A stretch of 52,238 nucleotides of DNA, from positions 1 to 52,238 of the forward strand of contig JAABPW010000325.1 of the NCBI GenBank assembly GCA_011391785.1, in the 5' to 3' direction. Positions 16,415-25,463 of this stretch are shown here, piece by piece (position 1 is the stretch's first letter; each line of letters opens with the position of its first letter). The stretch comes from Verrucomicrobiota bacterium. Its GTDB lineage: Bacteria > Verrucomicrobiota > Kiritimatiellia > CAIKKV01 > CAITUY01. The notes beneath the pieces are model-generated. The model searched no databases. It was not told the DNA's origin and saw only the letters and a program-made list of their open reading frames with translations. The translations under genes were made by a program, and so were the position numbers.

Positions 16415-19400
16415 ATGAAAACATTTCTCGTCGCGGTTCTGTCTCTCGTGTTCCTGACTGCGCCATATGTCCAGGCCGATGACATCAAGGTCTGGCCGGT
16501 TTTCTACCAGAATACCGATCCTGAAACCCACACTGCCCGGACGGAGTTCCTCTGGCCGTTGTACGTGCGGGAGACAACGTCGGCCTACACTGCAAACCAA
16601 TTCCTGAGCTTCCCCCAGTCCTTTCCGGAGGAGTATCCCCACCAATTCTATTTCCTCTGGCCGCTCAGCGGGCTCAGGACAGGCGCGGGGCATGACGCCT
16701 GGCTTTTCCCTCTGTTGTGGAGCGGTGCCGAGCAAGGGGGAAGTGATCATTACTTCGCCTTATTTCCCGCTTTCTATTACGGAAAGGACGGGAAGGCGAC
16801 TACCCTTAACATCGCCCTGTTGCAACACAATCATTGGGATGCGAAGGGGGCCGGCCATTATCTCTTTCCACTGTTCTGGAATTCATGGGAGTCGTGGGGT
16901 ACCAGTGCTGAGCGTTCTTTCGGACTCTTGCCTCTTTTCTGGATGAACAGGAGTCAAAACAACGACAGTAAGCACCAGTCCCGTTCGCGTTCCGGGGGCG
17001 CACTGCTCCTCAACTGGTGGAGCAGGCGGAGTGCGACCAATTCGACCGGCAATGGCATCAGTATTTCCGAGAGCGCCTCCGAAAATCTTTTCCCTGTTTT
17101 CCGCCGTGCCCGATCCTCGACGACATCATTCATATCCGGGGCCGGGGATCACTTCAGGGATTCCCTGTGGATCATTCCCTACTGGCAGTCGCATATAACC
17201 ATCACTAACAGTCATGAGACTGTTTTGGAATCCCGTCACCGGTTTTTTCCATTCTACTGGGACTGGAACGAGACGAGGGGTCGAAAAGGGGAGAGCGGAC
17301 GGGCTTTGCTCCCTCTCTGGTGGCATTCCGCCACTCTTGAAGGCGGTGAGTTGGCCGAGTCAGCCGATTTCCTTCTTCCCATCGGCGCCCACTTCTACAA
17401 GAAGGGCGAGTATGATACACGGAATATCCTGGGTCCCATGTTCAATCGAACGGAGAATACCCGGACCAAAACGGTGCGTTATGACGCCTTCTTTCCGTTT
17501 TTCTCACTCACGCGCGGGGAGTCTGAATCGGGTGGACATATTTTCCCGCTGGCGGGATGGAATACGGAGCGGGGCCGGCATGACAACCTCTGGTACGGCT
17601 TTCCACTGGGCTGGGATTGCGAGTCGCAGGAAGCCTTCGATTACCGGATGAGTCGTCCGCAATTCTTCGCCCTGCACGAGTTGGAGACCCGTCCGGCTGT
17701 GTCAGAAACCGATTGCCGCAAAGGCCCGCGTCGTACGGTTGCCTTCTACCCGTTCTTCTGGTCAAAAAGGCAGGCCGACGAACAGCATCACGGATTCCTC
17801 CCGTTCTATTGGCGCAACAGCCTGCGATACGGGCGGTCCCTCTGCGACCATACGGTTCTGCCGTTTCTTCTAGGTGATTACAGAACCGTGTATCGCGACG
17901 ACCTTCCCGTTTCTTCGCAACAGAACTGCCTTCTCTCCCTGATTTCAAACGGGCGGGGTCCCGACTCCCGAAATTGGCGACTCTTCCCGTTGTTTTCATA
18001 TGACCGGTCCAGTGGCTCGCTGGATTATTCGTCCTTCATCCTGCCCTTCTCCTATCACTCGTGGCGCGACCCCGAACGTCCCGATGGCGCCCGTTCATCC
18101 GAGTTATCGATTCCCTTCTCGTTCCTTCCGTTGTTCCGGAGCGCGTCCAGTCAAAGTGGATCGACGAATGGTACTCGGAAGAGCTGGTTTTTCCCGTTCT
18201 ACAAACGGGAGACTCTATCCGGATCGGAAGGGGATTTTTCCAAGCTCTCGATTCTTTGGCCGCTGTGGAACGGGGAATGGGTGAACGGGGAAACCCATAT
18301 CCGCGGGCTTGGTGGCGTAATGAACTACTATGAGCGGGATGCAGAAGGATTTGTCGAACAGCGCCTCCTTTACCGGGTCTTTACCCGGCGAACACGCAGT
18401 TGGTTCAACGAGCACGAATTCATGCCCCTGTTCGCCCGATCATCACGCGAAGATGGCTCATCCTCGTGGGGATTTCTGGGCGGGCTGCTTGGTGGCGGGA
18501 GCGACGGCACCCGGAACTACCTGCGTCTGCTGTATCTGAAGATTCCCACCCGCGCCGTTCCTCCGGTTACGGCGGAGACGCTTGCCGCCGGCCAGAAGCG
18601 GCATGCCGAACTGGCCCTCCATTACCTGCAACATGACCGACATGACCGGGCCGCAATCGAGTTTACTCTGGCGGGGAACGCCTATGCCGACGATGCGGCT
18701 TTCCAGCTTGCCGCCGGGGAGGCCTACATGAAGGCCCAGCCCGATGCGCTGGGCAAGGAATTGCGATCGAGTCTACCCAAGTCGCTCGATCCGATCTATG
18801 GGCGGTCGAACAGCGGTAATCTCAACAGTATCCAGCGGAACCTGCAGACCCTCGCCATCAGTCGTTTCGAGGAGGCCATCAGGCTGGGGGCCGACAAGCC
18901 TTCGACCCTGGTGAAACTGGCGGAAGCCTACACCGCGCTCGGAATCGATGCCGAGGCGCTGAAGCGCCTGGAGGAATCGGATCGGCTCCATCCCGCTTTC
19001 GCCACGGCCATGATGCGATTGAATACGGCAAAAGCCATCTGGAGTAGCTTCATCCACTCCGCGAAAACCAACGCGCTGGGGGGGCAGGCGGCCGAGGACT
19101 CGGTGAACTCCACCTTGAAGGAATTGAAAGCCCGTTATCCACGCTCACCGTCCCTCGCGCTTGCGGAAGGCGCATGGATCATGAGCGAAGCGAATCCGAA
19201 AAGCTATTGGTCTAATGGGGATGACTTCGGGTATCTCTATGATAACTGGGAGTATTCCCTCGTGAACGACGTGTTTTCGCCCGGGAACCGCAAGCGGCTC
19301 GAGCTCTACCGGCAAGGGGCGGAGTGGACGCCAGGGGTCGAGGAGGTAGCGTGGTTGAGTACCCGCCAGCCGCGCCCGCGTCCCCGTGGACTCTGGATGT

Positions 19401-20200
19401 CCCTTGTCCCTCCGGGCAGGCCCGCCCTTCAGCCCGGTGCCCAGTGTGCCCGCAAGGCGGCCATGATCCTGAATCAGCAATTTTCGACGCTGATTTCCGA
19501 GAAGCGCTATGCCGAGGCCGAGGCATTTCGCGGGCCAATCTCCCGGATCCTCCCGAAGGTTTGCAGCCTGTGTCCTGCCGCCGTCTCCGGCAAGGGCCAA
19601 TATGCCACCAGTCAGGAGCCTACCTCTCAATTCCTCTGGCATCTTTATGGCCTTTACATCACGGCTACCAATCGGCCGCTGGACTACATCGCGGCGGCCG
19701 AGGAACTGGCTCCCACGCTTTGCCGGCACCAGCAGCCGGCGGTCTCGAACGCCCTGGAGTCCGTTCGCCTGGAGCAGCAATACATCAAGACCTGGCATAT
19801 CGCCGGCGAGGTTGCAGGGAAGCGGGTCAGCCGGGATTACTCGGGCAAATTCTTCGAGCGCTATGTGGATCTGGACGCGATTCTCGGTCAGCCTGACGGC
19901 TGTACGGTCGCGGCGGAGTGTTCCGTGGTCTCGCCTGACGAACGCCGGGTGCTCCTGCGCCTCGGTTTCGACCACACACTCACAGCCGAGCTGAACGGGC
20001 GTGTTGTGTTCGGGCCCAAGTCCAGAAAGATTGCGGTGAGGGATGAGTACCGGGTGCCCCTCACGCTGAAGGCCGGGACGAACCGCTTGAATCTGAAGGT
20101 GACCGACGACACGTTAGCCTATGGTTTCTTTGCCCGGTTGAGTTCTGAAAGCGGGGAGTTCATGAAGGACCTTGTGATTGACGCGGTGCATCAGCCTTGA
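16415..20200 (+). CDS. Exported aromatic-proline repeat protein with helical repeats and C-terminal beta-sandwich
   Basis: 1261 residues from the ATG at 16415; the nine codons upstream in frame are not needed, because the signal peptide starts at MKTFLVAVLSLVF and ends near VQA. Residues about 25-710 contain some 25 copies of a short strand-turn motif such as FPLFW, LPLFW, FPFYW, LWPLY or FLPFY, spaced 15-35 residues apart with charged, glycine-rich linkers. This pattern suggests a beta-propeller-like or beta-barrel-like fold, and similar uncharacterised repeat proteins occur in other Gram-negatives. Residues about 720-950 look TPR-like (Ala-rich helical pairs with EEAIRLGAD and AEAYTALG). 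The last ~110 residues resemble a galactose-binding-type beta-sandwich (AELNGRVVFGP, LKAGTNRLNLKV). No enzyme motif is seen. Periplasmic or outer-membrane location is likely. It follows an IS91 remnant. Confidence 0.85.
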   Translation: MKTFLVAVLSLVFLTAPYVQADDIKVWPVFYQNTDPETHTARTEFLWPLYVRETTSAYTANQFLSFPQSFPEEYPHQFYFLWPLSGLRTGAGHDAWLFPLLWSGAEQGGSDHYFALFPAFYYGKDGKATTLNIALLQHNHWDAKGAGHYLFPLFWNSWESWGTSAERSFGLLPLFWMNRSQNNDSKHQSRSRSGGALLLNWWSRRSATNSTGNGISISESASENLFPVFRRARSSTTSFISGAGDHFRDSLWIIPYWQSHITITNSHETVLESRHRFFPFYWDWNETRGRKGESGRALLPLWWHSATLEGGELAESADFLLPIGAHFYKKGEYDTRNILGPMFNRTENTRTKTVRYDAFFPFFSLTRGESESGGHIFPLAGWNTERGRHDNLWYGFPLGWDCESQEAFDYRMSRPQFFALHELETRPAVSETDCRKGPRRTVAFYPFFWSKRQADEQHHGFLPFYWRNSLRYGRSLCDHTVLPFLLGDYRTVYRDDLPVSSQQNCLLSLISNGRGPDSRNWRLFPLFSYDRSSGSLDYSSFILPFSYHSWRDPERPDGARSSELSIPFSFLPLFRSASSQSGSTNGTRKSWFFPFYKRETLSGSEGDFSKLSILWPLWNGEWVNGETHIRGLGGVMNYYERDAEGFVEQRLLYRVFTRRTRSWFNEHEFMPLFARSSREDGSSSWGFLGGLLGGGSDGTRNYLRLLYLKIPTRAVPPVTAETLAAGQKRHAELALHYLQHDRHDRAAIEFTLAGNAYADDAAFQLAAGEAYMKAQPDALGKELRSSLPKSLDPIYGRSNSGNLNSIQRNLQTLAISRFEEAIRLGADKPSTLVKLAEAYTALGIDAEALKRLEESDRLHPAFATAMMRLNTAKAIWSSFIHSAKTNALGGQAAEDSVNSTLKELKARYPRSPSLALAEGAWIMSEANPKSYWSNGDDFGYLYDNWEYSLVNDVFSPGNRKRLELYRQGAEWTPGVEEVAWLSTRQPRPRPRGLWMSLVPPGRPALQPGAQCARKAAMILNQQFSTLISEKRYAEAEAFRGPISRILPKVCSLCPAAVSGKGQYATSQEPTSQFLWHLYGLYITATNRPLDYIAAAEELAPTLCRHQQPAVSNALESVRLEQQYIKTWHIAGEVAGKRVSRDYSGKFFERYVDLDAILGQPDGCTVAAECSVVSPDERRVLLRLGFDHTLTAELNGRVVFGPKSRKIAVRDEYRVPLTLKAGTNRLNLKVTDDTLAYGFFARLSSESGEFMKDLVIDAVHQP

Positions 20201-20323
20201 TGATAATATTAATTAATTCGCTGCAGGGATGCGGCGGGGCTTGGAGAAGCACCTGAAGAAGTTTGCGTCCCCTCTTCCCGCTTCCCGCATCCCTTTGCCT
20301 TTGCTATCTTCCCTCCGTTTCCC

Positions 20324-22648
20324 ATGAACAGCACAACCGATACTGACAGTCCGGATCTGAAACGCCTGATTCAGGCAGGAGCAGGTCATATCCATCTTGC
20401 AGGAATCTGCGGTGTGGGCATGGCAGGGCTCGCTGTCTTGCTCAAGACCCGGGGGTTCCGGGTCAGCGGCTGCGACCTGATGGTCAATAAGCTGGCCGGC
20501 TGGCTTCGCGAACGCGGCATTGAGGTCATCGAGCGACACTCCCCTGCCCACCTCACCGAGGATGTGATCGCCGTCATCCGTAGCACTGCCGTACCGGAAT
20601 CGGCCGGCGAGATCCTTGCCGCACGGGCCCGGGGACTGCCTGTCTTCCGGCGCGGCGAAGTGCTGCCCGCACTCCTGTCGGACTCCCGCTCCATCGCCGT
20701 GGCCGGAACCCATGGCAAGACCACCACGGCCACATTCATCGCCCAGGTCCTTACCAAGGCCTCACTAGCCCCCTCCTTCTGTATCGGGGGCGAAGTGGAA
20801 CCTCTCGGCGGTGTCGCAGGAATCGGCACCGGGGACATCACCGTGGCAGAGGCCGATGAAAGCGACGGCACCCTTGCCCTCTATTCCGCGGAAATCGCCG
20901 TGGTGACCAATATCGAATTCGATCACATGGAACATTTCAACGGCGTGGATGCCTTTGAGGACTGTTTCCGGCGTTTTATCCGGCAAACCCGCCGACGTAT
21001 TGTTTATTGTTGCGATGATCCCCGTGCCGCATCCCTCTGCGGGTCCCAATCCAACACCACCTCCTACGGGTTATCGGAAAGTGCCTCTTTCAGGGCCATC
21101 CATCTCAAGGAAAGCGGTTCCGCCTCTGAATTCGAGGTCACGTCAGGCGGCTTCTCGCTCGGACGATTCACCCTGCCCGCCCCGGGACGCCACAACATCC
21201 TCAACGCCCTTGCCTGCCTTGCCGTGGGCATCGAACTGGGCCTTTCCCCGGACATCCTCCGCGCCGCCCTGGCAAAAGTGGTTCTGCCGCGCCGTCGTTT
21301 CGACCGGATTATTGACCGCGACGACATTACCGTTATTTCAGATTATGCCCATCATCCCTCCGAGATTGCCGCCCTCGTCAATACCGCCAGGGGATTGAAG
21401 CGCCCCAGGATCCTGGGGGTGTTCCAGCCCCATCGTTATACGCGCACCCAGGCACTTGGCCCCGCCTTCCCGCCTGCATTCCAGGGACTCGACGAAATCG
21501 TGCTCTGCCCCGTCTACGCCGCCTCCGAGCCCCCCATCCCCGGCGGATCCATCTGGGATCTCTACGGACATTGCCGAAAGCATCCTGACCTGAATATCAT
21601 GGTGGCACCCTCGCTCCTCAATGCCTGGGAATATTGCCGGGGCCAGCTGCGGATCGGTGACCTGCTTCTGGTCATTGGGGCGGGTGATGTCGAGCGCATC
21701 GCCGGCTGGGCCCGTGCAGACCTGCTCCGCCACCGCGTGGACGAACTCGGCAGCCTGGTCGGCCGGCTTATCCGAGAAATTGACCTGGAAGCCACCTTGG
21801 TTAAGGGACATGAATCGCTGGCACACCGGACGACCCTGGGTGTCGGGGGACGCGCCGATCTGTGGGCGGAAATCGGGACGGAGCCGGACCTCCTGAAAAT
21901 CGTGAAATGGGCTCGCTCTGAATCCATCCCTTTTCAAGTCCTCGGCGGTGGCAGCAATGTCCTGGTCAGCGACCTCGGCGTTCGGGGGGTTGTCGCCCGC
22001 CTTGCAGGCGCCTGTTTCCGGCAGATCACGGAACGCGAGGGTCTTGTCGTCGCCGGTGCGGGGACCCCGCTTTCCGGTTTGCTGGGCTGGGCCATGGAAC
22101 GAGGATTGTCCGGTTTGGAATTCCTGGAATCCGTTCCAGGCACTGTTGGTGGTGCCGTCCGGGGCAATGCCGGCGCCTGGGGAAAATCCATAGCGGAGGT
22201 AGTCGAATGGGTTCGCCTCATGGATCGCGACAACCGGATGTGCGTCATCAAGCGGAGCGACCTCGATTTCTCCTATCGCTCCTGTCCGGCACTACGCGAC
22301 CAGATCATCGTCGAAGCCGCCTTCCGTCTTGTCCCCGGTGAGGCCGCCAGCATCCGGAGCACACAGGCTGAACTGGCTGGCCGCCGCTCCTGGATGAAGG
22401 GAATACGGTCAGCCGGGTCGGTCTTCAAGAATCCGCAGGGCGCGGCAGCAGGCCAACTGATTGATCAGGCCGGCCTGAAAGGCTTCACGGTGGGCAATGC
22501 CTCCATTTCCCAGCACCACGCCAATGTGATTGTAACCCGCCCCGGCGCCCGGGCCTCGGATGTCCAGGCTGTCCTCGAAAAAGCCCGGTCTGAAGTTCAT
22601 CGCCAGACAAGCATCTTCCTCGAAACCGAGATTCAAATCCTGGAATAG
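20324..22648 (+). CDS. murC-murB: Fused UDP-MurNAc--L-alanine ligase and UDP-enolpyruvoyl-GlcNAc reductase
   Basis: 774 residues joining two consecutive cytoplasmic steps of peptidoglycan synthesis. The N-terminal MurC half (about 1-460) has the nucleotide loop AGICGVGMAGLA near 26, the ATP loop AGTHGKTTT at about 127-135, the DESDGT block near 185 and HHPSEIAALV near 345. The C-terminal MurB half (about 490-774) has the FAD-binding TTLGVGGRADLW near 500, GGGSNVLVSD near 540, the YRSC segment near 650, the SAGSVFKNP serine motif near 697 and a closing ETEIQIL. MurB makes UDP-MurNAc and MurC adds L-Ala, so fusion could channel the intermediate. Both halves look intact. The gene stands alone on this strand, and a fragment of a second copy is found at 9900..9978. 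Confidence 0.95.
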   Translation: MNSTTDTDSPDLKRLIQAGAGHIHLAGICGVGMAGLAVLLKTRGFRVSGCDLMVNKLAGWLRERGIEVIERHSPAHLTEDVIAVIRSTAVPESAGEILAARARGLPVFRRGEVLPALLSDSRSIAVAGTHGKTTTATFIAQVLTKASLAPSFCIGGEVEPLGGVAGIGTGDITVAEADESDGTLALYSAEIAVVTNIEFDHMEHFNGVDAFEDCFRRFIRQTRRRIVYCCDDPRAASLCGSQSNTTSYGLSESASFRAIHLKESGSASEFEVTSGGFSLGRFTLPAPGRHNILNALACLAVGIELGLSPDILRAALAKVVLPRRRFDRIIDRDDITVISDYAHHPSEIAALVNTARGLKRPRILGVFQPHRYTRTQALGPAFPPAFQGLDEIVLCPVYAASEPPIPGGSIWDLYGHCRKHPDLNIMVAPSLLNAWEYCRGQLRIGDLLLVIGAGDVERIAGWARADLLRHRVDELGSLVGRLIREIDLEATLVKGHESLAHRTTLGVGGRADLWAEIGTEPDLLKIVKWARSESIPFQVLGGGSNVLVSDLGVRGVVARLAGACFRQITEREGLVVAGAGTPLSGLLGWAMERGLSGLEFLESVPGTVGGAVRGNAGAWGKSIAEVVEWVRLMDRDNRMCVIKRSDLDFSYRSCPALRDQIIVEAAFRLVPGEAASIRSTQAELAGRRSWMKGIRSAGSVFKNPQGAAAGQLIDQAGLKGFTVGNASISQHHANVIVTRPGARASDVQAVLEKARSEVHRQTSIFLETEIQILE

Positions 22649-22688
22649 CGACAACGGGGACACCCCGGACTCGCCTCGGTCTTTCGCC

Positions 22689-23264
22689 TTACTCCGGCAA
22701 TTCGGCCTCGATCGACAAACTCAGGTTATCCACCTTGTAGACTTTGCCCGTCACAACATTCGCCACAACGGTTCGGTTCCCTGACGTTGAATCCTTGATT
22801 ATCACCCGAAAGGTTCCTCCGGGACTGGCCCCATCAGCGTTCACAAGTTTTACAGGCGAATTCAGCACCTCGACCCCGGTGACGAATAGGGCGGCCTCCT
22901 TGTCCTCGCCATAGTCCTTGTAACCCGAGAGGCGAACCATTTTGGCGCCTTCAATCTCGACAAGTTCCTTAAAAACCCGGGAATCCTGAGAGCAGTAGAC
23001 CGACGTGAAGGTTCCCTGGGATTGAGGATCGCGAACCGTGAACCGGCTAAACCCCTTTCCCTTCAGGTTACGCCCCTTCGCCTCAACCAGCCCCGGCTCG
23101 GGCACATACACCGCTTCAAGTGTCACCGCGGCCCGGTCCGCCAACGATCCCGCCGCACCACGAAGGAACGAGACGGTCACCTCCTTGGTCTGCCCCTGTG
23201 CCCCGAAGGGAATCATCATGAGGCCAGCAACCAAAACCACGCAACCCCGTGATCCAGCATTCAT
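22689..23264 (-). CDS. Small secreted beta-rich protein of unknown function
   Basis: 191 residues from the ATG at 23262..23264, chosen because AGAGGAGG lies just upstream and because a signal peptide follows directly (hydrophobic VVLVAGLMMIPFGAQG). The mature part is rich in short alternating hydrophobic stretches with many Val, Thr and Gly residues and is probably all beta. It has one cysteine, no catalytic motif and no recognised family. It is convergent with murCB (40-base gap) and divergent from ridA. Likely periplasmic. Confidence 0.7.
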   Translation of the reverse strand: MNAGSRGCVVLVAGLMMIPFGAQGQTKEVTVSFLRGAAGSLADRAAVTLEAVYVPEPGLVEAKGRNLKGKGFSRFTVRDPQSQGTFTSVYCSQDSRVFKELVEIEGAKMVRLSGYKDYGEDKEAALFVTGVEVLNSPVKLVNADGASPGGTFRVIIKDSTSGNRTVVANVVTGKVYKVDNLSLSIEAELPE

Positions 23265-23341
23265 CCCCGCCTCCTCTGCCGCAACGTCATTTTCACCACC
23301 TGAAGAAGTCAAGCCACCCTTGACATTCCACCCTATTTAAA

Positions 23342-23354
23342 CCACTTTAAGTGG
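23342..23354. promoter_or_regulatory. Perfect 13-bp palindrome upstream of ridA (possible operator)
   Basis: CCACTTTAAGTGG is a perfect inverted repeat 22 bases before the ridA start. A consensus-like TTGACA lies at 23320..23325 and GATAAT at 23356..23361, but their 30-base spacing rules them out as one promoter. The palindrome sits where a regulator could block RNA polymerase. No regulator gene is adjacent. Confidence 0.3.
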
Positions 23355-23376
23355 TGATAATACAACAAACATTAAC

Positions 23377-23760
23377 ATGAAAAAACAGATCATCACATCC
23401 ACGCGGGCCCCGGCGCCTGTCGGTCCCTATCAGCAGGCCGTCCGCACCGGAAACCTTATTTTCACAGCAGGCCAGATTCCCATCAATCCTGCGACAAACG
23501 AGGTACTGACAGGCAGCATCGAGGACCAGACCCGGCAAGTGATCGAGAATCTCAAGGCGCTTCTGGAGGCGGCAGGCAGCTCCCTGGAACGCGTCGTGAA
23601 AACCACGGTCTTCCTGCGCGACATGAACGATTTCCAGAAAATGAACAGTGTCTACGCCGCTTACTTCCAGGCCGAAACCGCTCCCGCCCGCTCCACCGTC
23701 CAGGTTGCCCGCCTCCCCCGGGATGTGGCCGTCGAAATCGAGGCTGTCGCCGAAGTCTGA
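23377..23760 (+). CDS. ridA: RidA-family enamine/imine deaminase
   Basis: 127 residues, the standard RidA/YjgF length. The protein trims reactive 2-aminoacrylate-type enamines and imines produced by PLP enzymes. The family landmarks are present: APVGPYQQA near 13-21, [10 protein letters not shown] near 29-38, the catalytic arginine at residue 105 in [13 protein letters not shown], and Glu120 in VEIEAVAEV. It is cytoplasmic and probably trimeric. It is followed 32 bases later by a radical SAM gene on the same strand, possibly co-transcribed though functionally unrelated. Confidence 0.93.
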   Translation: MKKQIITSTRAPAPVGPYQQAVRTGNLIFTAGQIPINPATNEVLTGSIEDQTRQVIENLKALLEAAGSSLERVVKTTVFLRDMNDFQKMNSVYAAYFQAETAPARSTVQVARLPRDVAVEIEAVAEV

Positions 23761-23792
23761 CCTTCGCTCCTATTCATGCCAAAGGCGTAAAC

Positions 23793-25463
23793 ATGGCGAA
23801 ACGGAAAAAGGTGCTTTTTGTCCAGCTCCCGCAACTGGACAATGATCTCAAGGGGGATCATGAAAATGTCCTGCTGGCGGCGGCTTATCTCCGCTACGCC
23901 GCCGAATCCGCCGGGGAGGACTCCCATTACGAATTCATCCAGCTTCCGCAGGATGTTCGGGAATACGACAATGCCGCCTTGCTCGACGTGATCACCGTCC
24001 TGTCACCCTCCGTTGTGGCCTGCACCCTGTATCTCTGGAACGTCGAACGGACCTTGCGCCTGATGCAAGCGGTCCGCAAAAGGCTACCGGGCGCGCACAT
24101 TCTCCTGGGGGGGCCGGAGGCCGCCTATACCCACCCGTTCCTCTTTGACCGCCCTATCGCCGATGCCATCGTGGTGGGCGAGGGCGAGACCATCTTTCCC
24201 GCCCTCCTGAAGGCGTTGCGAACCGGACACCGGATCAACTTCTCCACCGTGGCGCTCAAGGTCAAAAACGGCTACCGCTGGGGGAAAAACAGTCCCCCTC
24301 CCGTCTCCCTCTCCCTCCAGCTCCCCCCGCCCGGATACGCCTCCTGCCGTCCCGACACCAGGGGAATGGCCTATCTGGAAACCTCGCGGGGTTGCCCCAT
24401 GCGTTGCACCTACTGCCGCTACCCGCACCTGCGTCGGTCCATGTCATTTCTAGAGCCCGATGAAATCCTTGCCCGTGTGCGGGCCTTGCGCCGCCTGGGC
24501 GCCCGGGAGATCCGCATCGTGGATCCCTCCTTCAATTCCCACCCCCGATTCAAGGAAATTATTTGCCGGCTGGCCGCATTGAACCGCACAGGAACCCTCT
24601 CCTTCTTCGCGGAATTAAATGCCGAGCGGCTCACCGAAACAGAAGCAGAGGAACTCACCCGAGCCCGTTTCGTCGAGATTGAGGTCGGAATGCAGAGCCG
24701 CTCACCTGAAGTCCTCAAGGCCATCCGCCGGCCGACCACCCTGCCCCGGCTGGAGGCAGGTATCCGGCTTCTGACGGAACGCAGAATCAAGGTCACGCTG
24801 GACATCATGTATGGATTGCCGCTCCAGGACGAGGGTGACGTCAGGCGCTCCATCAAGTGGGCGCTGAAACTGCCGCGCACCAATGTTCAATGCCTGCAAA
24901 CCCTTCTGCTCCCGGGCACGGAATTGCGGGAACGCTACCGGGAGTGGAAACTTCGCGCAGGAGCACTCCCCCCCTACCCTGTCACAATGACCAGCACCAT
25001 GGATAGGGCGGCATTCCGCAAAGTGGAAAGCATGATCAGCCGCCATCCGAAACTGCGGTCCGATGTCCCCACGAAAATCTTTACGGGAATAAACCCGGAA
25101 CTATTCCCGGAATCAGGCTCCAAACCGGGTCTCATCCGGCGGGCCCATCTTTTCAAGGGAGCGGACCTCTACGCCCGACGGCAGGCCATTGGGCAATTCA
25201 TCAGGGACGTCATGACACAGGAACCGGATGGGTTGTTCCAATTCGTGCTCTGTCCCCTTCAGGAGGAGCCATTGGACCTGCTCGATCACCTGATCGCGGT
25301 CATCCGCAGGCAACCGCGCCACCTCCTGGACCGGTATGCCTCTGTGGCGCTGGATGATAAAATCACCTCGCGGCGGCTGCTAATCCGCCTACCCAGGGGC
25401 AGGAGGCTGTCAAAGGACTGGATCAAAGCCGCAGACCAAATCCTCTCAGACACCTTCTTTTAG
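23793..25463 (+). CDS. B12-binding-domain radical SAM protein
   Basis: 556 residues. An N-terminal Rossmann-like domain (about 1-150) carries the strand pattern VLLAAAYLR, SPSVVACTLYLWN and LLGGPEA seen in cobalamin-binding radical SAM enzymes. The cobalamin-ligating DxHxxG histidine is not evident, so cofactor binding may be base-off or lost. The radical SAM core follows with the [4Fe-4S] motif CPMRCTYC at about 201-208 preceded by YLETSRG, and VEIEVGMQSRSPEVLKAIRRPT near 295. It resembles DUF4080-containing or YgiQ-like members of COG1032; the substrate is unknown. It ends in a four-base overlap with the convergent flavodiiron gene. Confidence 0.88.
   Translation: MAKRKKVLFVQLPQLDNDLKGDHENVLLAAAYLRYAAESAGEDSHYEFIQLPQDVREYDNAALLDVITVLSPSVVACTLYLWNVERTLRLMQAVRKRLPGAHILLGGPEAAYTHPFLFDRPIADAIVVGEGETIFPALLKALRTGHRINFSTVALKVKNGYRWGKNSPPPVSLSLQLPPPGYASCRPDTRGMAYLETSRGCPMRCTYCRYPHLRRSMSFLEPDEILARVRALRRLGAREIRIVDPSFNSHPRFKEIICRLAALNRTGTLSFFAELNAERLTETEAEELTRARFVEIEVGMQSRSPEVLKAIRRPTTLPRLEAGIRLLTERRIKVTLDIMYGLPLQDEGDVRRSIKWALKLPRTNVQCLQTLLLPGTELRERYREWKLRAGALPPYPVTMTSTMDRAAFRKVESMISRHPKLRSDVPTKIFTGINPELFPESGSKPGLIRRAHLFKGADLYARRQAIGQFIRDVMTQEPDGLFQFVLCPLQEEPLDLLDHLIAVIRRQPRHLLDRYASVALDDKITSRRLLIRLPRGRRLSKDWIKAADQILSDTFF

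Noticed and set aside
16385-16750. N-terminal 120 codons of the minus-strand frame that ends in the IS91 remnant
   Set aside because: This part is antisense to the signal peptide and first repeats of the exported protein and shows no transposase similarity; only the portion below about 16385 is IS91-like.
23320-23361. TTGACA and GATAAT as a promoter for ridA
   Set aside because: The two hexamers are 30 bases apart, far outside the 16-18 range.
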